Below, in pieces: positions 56,214-64,000 of a stretch of DNA of 64,000 nt. The DNA is from Amoebidium appalachense (taxonomy: Eukaryota; Ichthyosporea). The notes beneath the pieces were generated by a model that was not told the DNA's origin, made no database searches, and saw nothing but the letters and a program-made list of their open reading frames with translations. Each line of letters begins with the position of its first letter. Position 1 is the first letter of the stretch. Location of the stretch: assembly GCA_963693365.1 (NCBI GenBank), contig CAVNZM010000008.1, positions 8,308,001 through 8,372,000 on the forward strand. Direction: 5' to 3'. The position numbers and the translations under genes were made by a program.

Positions 56214-57527
56214 CTTGAAAGAGTGCCAGTTTGCAGTACACCGGGAGATGAGGGCTCTCTTGATCACGAAAAATTTGATGTTCCTAATGTTTGCAAACTT
56301 TTTGCTACGCACGTTCAGGCAGAGGGGAAAGTGTGGGTTGCCCGAGATACTCTGAGATCCAGTGACTTATTTAACAAATTTCACTGTACAGCCCTTCCCC
56401 ACCTAAAGAACACTCCACTGAGGGAAACAAACGACCCGACATTTAGCTGGCCGACATGCACCCTAGACTCAATAACATGCAATATTACGCTTTTTGCGCA
56501 AATGTTCCCGCGCGATCATACTTACATCCAATCACAGTGGCTGACATTCTCTCCCTATACCCGACCTTCAAGCTTCAAGTTGAACTTTTTGCACGTGTAC
56601 AGTATGGCAGAGTCAGGCTTGTACGTTAACAGGGACTATTGTAATGAAAGTGCATAATTAGATGCTATGGACTTCCCTGATATCTGGTGTTTGCCTGAGT
56701 AGCTGTTTTAGTTCTCCTGCTGGAACCTGTAGGGTAGCTTTACCGGATCTTTAACCGCGTGCATAGGGTTTAGGTCACACACCACAGGTTTTGCCTTCAT
56801 CATCTCAAAGGTCGACCTGCCACCTCTCGGAAAAGGTCTGAGCGGAGAACAGTCAGTGATCCTTAATTTGGTTGCCTTTCTGATGTTCAATACTAATTCT
56901 CAGCTCCGTGGTTTTGTGTGTGTGTGTGTGTGTGTGTGTACACCCTTGTTATACTCTCTGCTAGTATAGGCCTGACACTACAGTAGAAGGTTCGGAATCC
57001 GTTTTTGTACTTTACCCCCCCCCCCCCCCCCCCCCCCCCCTCCCCCCTCCCCTCCCCGGCTCCCTCATCGGTTTCAGCTTCTCTTCATTCATAATGTTAT
57101 ACAATTGATGCATTTTATCTCCTGCACTTTGAGACACACTAACTAGCCACCTTTCCTGCATTCCACCTTCAAAAACGCTCGTGTGTGCCCCCCGTCTCTT
57201 ATCCCTCCCTCCCCCCCCCCCCCCCCCCCCCCCCCACCCCACCCCCTCCCCCCCCTCCCCCTTCGCAGTTTCACATCTCTCTTCATTCAACTCCTTTCCG
57301 GCAGTAGCTCTTAATGGCCTGAACTTTTTGGTTCGAAAGAATAGGCCACAACCTGCAAAACCTGTCTCCCACGGCCACTTCAACACCACTTTCCATTCCA
57401 AAAACTTTTTTGTGTGCTTTCCCCTCTTTCTTTTTATTTTTTTACTTTGACCCCTTCTCCTGTCACCTGTGTTCATGACATCATTCTGTTATGTTTTCGT
57501 GAGCTTACTGAACGTGTTTTGTGTTAG
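56214..57527. promoter_or_regulatory. Divergent interval between RABGGTB and DDX31
   Basis: About 1.3 kb separates the start codons of the two divergent genes, so it should hold both promoters and 5' untranslated regions. A CCAATCA motif is at 56529. The bases just before the DDX31 start read TGTTAG, so a 5' untranslated intron may end there. Poly-C runs are at 57015-57040 and 57209-57234. No TATA box was assigned. Confidence 0.4.
56708..56851 (-). other. Possible orphan coding exon
   Basis: Minus-strand segment preceded by a good acceptor (CTCCGCTCAG), open to a TAA at 56708, of ordinary complexity and reading FEMMKAKPVVCDLN, then MHAVKDPVKLPYRFQQEN. Upstream partner exons were not convincingly found (a weak candidate lies at about 57060-57110). 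It could be the last exon of a small gene inside the divergent interval, or chance. Confidence 0.3.
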
Positions 57528-58497
57528 ATGGACGACGACGATGGTATGATGATCAACTTCAGCAGCGGGGGCGGTGGCGCCAACCCGTTTGCAAATCTTC
57601 TGCCCAAAGGTGGCAAGCAGAAGCAGGGAGCTAACAAGAAGGCAATGAAGAAAAAGGTGGGTGCGTTCTGCTGTCGAGCTCGAAAAGAAGTATACAAAGG
57701 AGCACATTTTTAGCTTGATGGTGGGGGCGGGGGGAGTGGGGAGGGGAGGGGAGGAGGGGGGGAGGGGGAGGGGGAGGGAGTGGCTAGAGGGAGGGAAAAT
57801 GGGTGGGGGAAAGGGGAGAAGGGGGACGGGGGGAGGGGAAGGAGCCTAAACGGGGTTTTGAGAGGTGAAGCATAAAATTTGAAAAGAGTCAAATTTTTCC
57901 CCCTTTTTTTTCACAGCATGAAGCATTATGCCAGCTTTGTTCTTTTTTTTTTTTTGCGCCGAACTCGCCGTTTTGTACCTGATACTGCATGAATACGGTG
58001 CCGACTAGCTTGCTGGAATGGGTGGGTGGGTGGGTGGGGGTGGGGAGGGGAGGGGGGGGGGGGGGGGAAGAGATTGAAAGGAGAGGGGAAGAGCAACCAG
58101 ACTACAAGCTGTCTTACCACTCTAAATTTTCCAACACATTCGCATTGATCCCCCCCCCCCCCCCCCTCCCCCCGATCAAGACGGGTGACCTACTCATGTT
58201 CAAGTGAAACAGTATCTGAGTTGGGTTTCGTTAACGAGGGGAATAGGTCGAAACTCGGGTACTGTGGATGACGTGGGCCCCCCCTGAGGATGGGCTCTGC
58301 TTATTATGCATACTCTTTATGTATGGCTTGCATTCTGCATCGTGTTATCCGTTTGTTCTTGTGTACTTCGTACTTTTTGACGCATTCAAACCCCCCCCCC
58401 CCCCCCCCCCCCCCGCGGCCCCCCCCCCCTCCTCCCTGCGACGTCTTTTTTTATGTTCTCTTCCCTCCTTTCACCCTTCTCTTTTCCTCTTCCCCCC

Positions 58498-58528
<31 letters not shown>

Positions 58529-58692
58529 GCACACACTTTAAAGGTTCGTACCTATCACAACCATACTTGTTGATGCAAGGGTGCACACAAGGACGTACCC
58601 ACACATGTGCCCGTGCGTTCACGTGTGTGCATACCCACATGTCTAGTGCATGCACGGGCATGAATGGTGTTCCAGACATTAACATGCCCTGA

Positions 58693-58730
<38 letters not shown>

Positions 58731-58883
58731 TACACACACGCGTTGCGCACGCACACACGCACACACACACACACACACAGACACACGTTGCTAAGCACCC
58801 ACACCCCAACACACAAGCACACACACAATCTTCTCCGCCTCCCTCCCCCCCCCTGCCTTCCCAGGACCAGCACCCACGCCCAT

Positions 58884-58931
<48 letters not shown>

Positions 58932-59294
58932 CCTGCTGCTTCTAAACCTCAGGCAGCCCAGGCTAGACCAGCATCAGCCGCTGGCCTCAAAGATCCTCCA
59001 GCCACAAAGAAGCCACGGCCTGCTGGTGTCTATCCCTCCCCCCCTCCCCCCCCCCCCCCCCCCCCTCCCCCCTCCAAAAAAACAGGGGCCCTATCCTCCC
59101 CCCCCCCCCCCCTCTCCCCCCCCCCAAAAAAGTTCCCTATTACCCCCCCCCCCCCCTTCCCCCCTCCCCCCTCCACCCCCCCTTGAGCAGGTAACAAAGA
59201 GAAGACAGTTCTAGGGAAGGACCATTTTCTTTTCTTATTTATTAATGTTGTTGATGATGGGTGGGTGGGGGTGGGGGCGTGGGGGGGAACGAGG

Positions 59295-59391
<97 letters not shown>

Positions 59392-59583
59392 AGGGGTGGT
59401 GGTGGTGGTGGTGGTGGTGGTTTGGGGGGGAAAGGGGTGGGTAGGGAGGTTGGGAAAGGGAGGGGATACGATTGTTGTTGTTATGAGTTCGAGATACGGT
59501 GCATTTTTGCAGTGCAGTGCAGTCTGCTGTGTGTGTGTGGTGGGTGGGTGGGCAGGCATGTGTGCGTGTGTTGAACGGAAGGT

Positions 59584-59618
<35 letters not shown>

Positions 59619-60737
59619 GGCAGCTGCGCATCCGAGGGGAGGGGGGGGGGGAGGGGGGAGGGTGGGGGAGAGTTTCAGCAGCACTCATGGGATGTAAGTG
59701 TGGGACCTTACACGTTCTGTGTGTAGTGTGTGTGTGTGTGAGTGAGTGATGTTAGAGGGTGAGTAAATGGGTGTGAGAGTGGAAGAGGGAGGGGGTGGGG
59801 GGAGGGGCGGGAGGGGGGGGGGTGGGGGGGAGGGAGGTGGTGTGTGTGTGTGTGTGAGAGGGTGGGTGTGTGGGTGGTGAAGGGGGTGGGGGGGTGGGGG
59901 GGGGGCGGCTAAGGAATACTCTGACAATATGAATGGGGCAGGACCTAAGCCAGCTGGGAACGCCGGATCGAAACCCGAACCGAATCAGAAAGCGGTTTCA
60001 TTAGACGGGGAGGAAACAGAAAAACCTACCGGAAAACGAGACATCATTTCCTCTCTCTTCTCTCACAATCCGGAAATCCCAAAGTTCCTCCCGTCAACCG
60101 CAAAGAAAGCCGCGGTGAAACGCACTCACGCGGAAACTGAAAACGAAAACGAAACCGGAAACGAGGGGAGAGATGAGGAGGAGGAGAGAAAAACAGGGGA
60201 GGAAGGGAAGAAGGAAGTGTTGTCTGAGAGTTCGTTCAAGAGGCTGGGTCTCAGCGAGAGGCTGTGTGTGTGTTTGGAATCGAGAATGAAGTTGACAAAT
60301 CCAACTCATATACAAAAGGCTGCGATACCAGAGTTGATAAAGGGTAGAATGACCCCCCCCCCCCCCCCCCCCGCCCCTCCCCCCACCCTCCCCCCCCCAC
60401 TACACACTTACACACACAAACACACACCATGCCTCCCCTCCTCCCTGCCCGCCCCTTTCGATGTCTCTTGACTGCCCATCTCTATCTGTGGGCTTTTCGT
60501 TAGTATGCGGTGCACATCTCATGTCACAGACGGGCTGTGTGGCTCGTCTACCTTCTCATCCCCCCCTCCCCCCCCCCCCCCCCCCCTCACCCCCCCCCCT
60601 TTTTTCCGTGGAAGACTTCCCCCCCTGGGATAAGCTCTGCATATTAGGCATACTCTTTCTGTGTGTGGTCACGCTGCATTGTGTTGTCACGGTGATGAAT
60701 GTGTACCTGTGTACCTCGTACCCAGTAACACATTCTG

Positions 60738-60775
<38 letters not shown>

Positions 60776-61596
60776 CGCCCCCAATCCCCCCATGCCCGGC
60801 CTGCCTGAAGGGAGGGGGGGACACCTGCGTAACCAAACCAAACAAGCGTTCTTATTTTTTATCTTTTGTTTTAAACGCCCAATTAGGACGTGATGTTTAT
60901 AAATAGCCACAAGAGGACAGTCACAAGACCTTTAGGTTGAGATTTATACACAATACTTACTGTCCAATCAGGTCGCGACACCCTTATAATGTCACAGACG
61001 GGCAGCGGCAAGACCCTTGCGTAGTAGGTCAAGATTTTATTACACTTACCTTTTAACTGCCCAATCAGGTCGCGACGCCCTTATAATGTCACAGACGGGC
61101 AGCGGCAAGACGCTTGCCTACCTCCTGCCCCTCCTCCACAACCTATCGACCCTCCCTGAAAGGTTTTCACGTACGGATGGGCCTCAGGCCGTGATTTTGG
61201 CTCCCACCCGTGAGTTGGCACTTCAAATCTTTGCAGTTTTACAGGTAGCATAACCCCCCCCCCCCCCCTCCCCCCCCCCCGGGGAAACCACTTTCCCAAC
61301 CCCCCGTTGCCCCCCCCTCCCCCCTCCTCCCCCAACTCCCCCTTCCGACCCCGTCCCCCCTCCTCCCCCCTGCCCCTGCCAGACATCTATACTCTTTTCC
61401 ACTTGGTAGGTGCCACTCTGCACGAGGGCAGAGGTGTGAAATGGGATGATGGCGAGTAGGTGTGTTTGTGTGTGTGTGTGTGGGTGGGTGGGTGGGTGGG
61501 TGGGTGTGGGTGTGGGTGGGTGGGTGGGTGTGGGTCTGTGTCTCTGTGCGTGTGCGTATGCGTGTGCGTGTTTTTTTTTTTTTTTTTTTTTTTTGT

Positions 61597-61645
<49 letters not shown>

Positions 61646-62822
61646 GGGAGCAGGACAGCAAAGATGCATGGCAAGCAAGGATTTCTATTTTTGGTTAGTC
61701 GTCTTTTATCCATACATAACTTTTTATATCCGATTGATCGGTCGAAAATCATCACACAATGCAACTAACAAGTTTTTTCCCGACAGACGCTGGTCAATGC
61801 GTGCGTGTGGATTGTCCCTGGTCACGTGATTGGCGGGGAGAAGAAAGCCTCGGAGAAGGTGGGTGTATCGACAAAAGACACATGCACGTGTGTGTGCTTT
61901 AAGTGTGCGTTTGGAAATAGACATTGACGTCTACACGTAGACATGCATGTGGTTGACCGAGCACACACACGCACAAGCACGCACACGCACCGTGTGTGCT
62001 TGAAGTGTGCGTTTGGAAATAGACATTGACGTCTACACGTAGACATGCATGCACGTGTACACACAAACGCAGGGAGACGGAGGGGCAATTGTGCACAGTT
62101 ATGCTTGCCAGCACTATTGCATGCTCGAAGTGTGTGTTTTGAAATAGACTTGATAAACGTCTACGCGCAAGCATGCACTCGCAAGTACACACACACGCAT
62201 ACCCGTGGAGGGGGATGCAGGTTCATGCATGTTTGCATATGGCTCTTGCCACCCGTTTCACTTTTGTTCGTTGGACATTACATGCATAACTTTGATGTAT
62301 TTGTTTTCTTTGTCTGCGTCTCGGTTAAAGAGAACAAATTCAAGGGGGTTCGTTTAGGCCGATTTATTGGCCCTTTCGGGTCAGGCCAAACTGCCGTTTG
62401 AGACACATCTCGCCAATCACAGCTTAAATCGCTTTCGGGCCTTGAACCAACCCAGACTTCATAAGAAATCCACTTTAATATTTTTTTTTTTTTTTTTTTT
62501 TTTTTTTGCCGTTTGTAGGCACGGATACAAAAAGGTATCAATTTTCTAAATGTATGATTGGTTCGCTTGTTGGTCAGTATCCGAATCAAAAATTAATTCA
62601 TTTTTTCCCATTGGCAGGCACGGATACGTAAGGGGATCAACGTGCTTGTGGCCACCCCTGGCCGTCTGGTGGACCACATCATGACCACAACAACCCTGCA
62701 CCTGGCACACGTGAGGTGTGTGTGTGTGTGTGTGTGTGTCTGGGTGTGTGTGCGTGTGCGTGCGTGTGTGTGTGGGTGGGTGTTGTGTGTGTGTGGGTGG
62801 GTGGGTGGGTGGGTGTGGGTGT

Positions 62823-62908
<86 letters not shown>

Positions 62909-63397
62909 CGTGTAGTGGTGTGTGTGTGTATGTGTGGTGTGTGTTTGCGTGCTCGCGCGTCCGTGTGTGCATTTTTTGTATGGGAGGGAGGGGGGGGGGG
63001 AGGAGGGGAAGCCCGAGGGGAAGGACTGAAGAGGGCGAGATAGAGGTTGGGGGGGGGGGGGGGGGTTGTATGTTTCTTTCATGTCTTCTTATCTCACGCA
63101 TTCGCCATGCTGCAGGTGGCTGGTAATGGATGAGGCCGACAGACTCATGGATCTTGGCTTCGAGAGGGATCTGAGTAAGAGACCCCCAAGCCCCTCCCCT
63201 CCCCCCCCCCCCCCCCCCCCCCCTCCCCCCCTTCCTTTCCCCAAGACATAAAACCGTCATTCACACCCCCCCCCCCCCTCCCCCCCCCCCCCCTCCCTCT
63301 TCCTCAAAAGTCATTTCTGCCTCCTCACATAACATCACACGTACACACACACACACTCTCTCTATCTCTCTCTCTCACTCTCACTCACTCACACTAA

Positions 63398-63452
<55 letters not shown>

Positions 63453-63534
63453 TCACACACACACACACACACACACACACAATGAAGCCCCATTGCCCCT
63501 CTTGCACACATTTTCACACATACACACACACATA

Positions 63535-63580
<46 letters not shown>

Positions 63581-64000
63581 TCACCACACGCACATATGCA
63601 ACCCCCCCCCCCCGATGCCAACTGACACACACACACACACACCCATCCCCACGTACACAGCAATAATCCTCAACACCCTAAATGGCCACCACCCAAAATA
63701 CCTCGACAAGGAAACTAACGAGGGAGACAAAGACGAGGGTGAAGAAAACGAGGATGAAGAGAACGAGGATGAGGAAGACGAAAAGGCAGAAAAGAGAAGG
63801 CAGAAGGAAAAACAGGCGAAGCAGCAAAAGGATAAGCAGAGCAAAACCGGCAAACAGAACCAAAAACCCGGTAAAAATTCAAAAGCGGAAAAGGAACCCC
63901 TCGAAATTCTTCCCCCAAAACCCGTCCGCGACCGGTTCGGAGGGAAAAGCAAGTGGCTCACACGTCAAAACGTGCTTGTTTCGGCCACGCTAGCCAGCGG
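57528..64000 (+). CDS. DDX31: DEAD-box RNA helicase, DDX31/Dbp7 type, 3' truncated by window
   Basis: ATP-dependent RNA helicase expected in the nucleolus for large ribosomal subunit assembly. Exons: 57528-57656, 58932-59025, 59942-60343, 61069-61244, 61787-61858, 62618-62715, 63116-63174, and 63661 onward past the window end; 456 residues so far, all joins in frame. The N-terminus is Lys/Ala/Pro-rich, then an acidic spacer. The Q-motif region FKRLGL...[10 protein letters not shown] precedes Walker A SQTGSGKT (216-223), PTRELALQ (motif Ia), [19 protein letters not shown] (Ib), DEAD (329-332) and SAT (451-453, motif III). PGxxxGGEK after motif Ia and DRxxDLGFE after DEAD are hallmarks of DDX31/Dbp7 rather than other DEAD proteins. 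A highly charged insert of about 80 residues (about 356-436) separates DEAD from SAT, longer than usual. Exons 4 and 6 have upstream echoes. The helicase C domain lies outside the window. Confidence 0.93.
58223..58414 (+). repeat. Poly-C-tailed dispersed element, copy 3
   Basis: Nearly identical to the copies at 26004 and 28100 and sharing the GGGTTTCGTTAACG start with the latter. It lies in intron 1 of DDX31 in sense orientation and ends in a C run of about 25. Confidence 0.9.
59297..59620. repeat. (GT)n, (GGT)n and poly-G in DDX31 intron 2
   Basis: (GT)n at 59297-59390, (GGT)n at 59395-59420 and poly-G at 59583-59617. Confidence 0.9.
60600..60774 (+). repeat. Poly-C-tailed element, diverged copy
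   Basis: Matches the dispersed element in order: GGATAAGCTCTGC, CATACTCTTTCTGTG, GCATTGTGTTGTC, TGTACCTCGTACC, ACACATTCTGACC, then a C run of about 34. Located in intron 3 of DDX31. Confidence 0.6.
60961..61025 (+). pseudogene. Echo of DDX31 exon 4 with stop after Walker A
   Basis: Repeats the acceptor (TCCAATCAG) and the first about 50 bp of exon 4 (real start 61069), 97 bp upstream. It reads [17 protein letters not shown] and then TAG. Splicing to this first acceptor would truncate the helicase right after the ATP-binding loop. Confidence 0.9.
61569..61642. repeat. Poly-T then poly-G run
   Basis: About 25 T followed by GTG and about 45 G, in intron 4 of DDX31. Confidence 0.9.
61889..62178 (+). 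repeat. Three copies of a 60-bp repeat in DDX31 intron 5
   Basis: Copies at 61889-61950, 61991-62052 and 62121-62178. Each contains AAGTGTGCGTTTGGAAATAG or a close variant, then a near-palindromic GTCTACACGTAGAC and GCATG. The first two are almost identical; the third is diverged. Confidence 0.85.
62519..62546 (+). pseudogene. Echo of DDX31 exon 6 start
   Basis: GTAG followed by GCACGGATACAAAAAGGTA and ATCAAT repeats the first codons of exon 6 (real start 62618), 99 bp upstream. It reads ARIQKGIN where the exon reads ARIRKGIN, then meets a stop within a few codons. Confidence 0.8.
62825..62904. repeat. (GT)n in DDX31 intron 6
   Basis: Long GT repeat; the intron opens at 62716 with a donor already embedded in GT repeats. 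Confidence 0.9.
63347..63660. repeat. (CA)n block before DDX31 exon 8
   Basis: CA repeats at 63395-63480 and 63535-63578 with (CT)n and TCAC variants, in the intron that ends GTACACAG at 63660. Confidence 0.85.

Overview
This looks like nuclear DNA of an intron-rich eukaryotic microbe. The genes have many short GT-AG introns, the tRNA gene has internal promoter boxes and a Pol III T-run but no encoded CCA, and several reading frames join in phase only after splicing. The non-coding DNA is saturated with poly-C/poly-G runs and (GT)n/(CA)n, (GA)n and (CT)n tracts. I could not fix the species; an alga-like alveolate such as a chromerid is my low-confidence guess. The standard code is used (TAA, TAG and TGA all end genes). 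Almost all track-like open frames made of Cys/Val, Thr/His, Pro or Gly repeats are microsatellite translations and were left out.

Layout: (1) 2580-6729 and 10462-13384, minus strand: two tandem, related three-exon genes for Golgi-type membrane-anchored glycosyltransferases (GT34-like) with identical intron positions and phases; a weak third fragment lies at 16022-16184. (2) 13.4-16.9 kb: intergenic DNA with an inverted repeat and a dispersed 131-bp repeat. (3) 16926-38442, plus strand: one very large gene (27 or 28 exons, about 1740-1770 residues) for an acidic N-terminal / coiled-coil C-terminal protein I do not recognise; every exon junction keeps frame. (4) 38.4-42.2 kb: tRNA-Arg(ACG) and a second, inverted copy of the 131-bp repeat. 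(5) 42238-44635, plus: a four-exon single-pass membrane protein with signal peptide, unrecognised. (6) 47644-56213, minus: complete nine-exon beta subunit of Rab geranylgeranyltransferase (RABGGTB/BET2). (7) 57528-64000, plus: DDX31/Dbp7-type DEAD-box helicase, cut by the window end just after motif III. RABGGTB and DDX31 are divergently transcribed from a 1.3-kb interval.

The most unusual signal is architectural. At least seven exons in three unrelated genes have degenerate partial copies ('echoes') in a neighbouring intron. In six cases the copy lies upstream and carries the 3' splice site plus the first part of the exon, and where I read it the copied frame ends in a stop or in junk. Other recurring signals are a heavily iterated CCAATCA heptamer (about 33 by eye on both strands, exons included), introns that open with (GT)n and close with (CA)nCAG, and a family of about 170-bp dispersed elements that end in poly-C. 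The enzymes act in separate housekeeping pathways (Golgi glycosylation, Rab prenylation, ribosome biogenesis); nothing suggests they work as one system.
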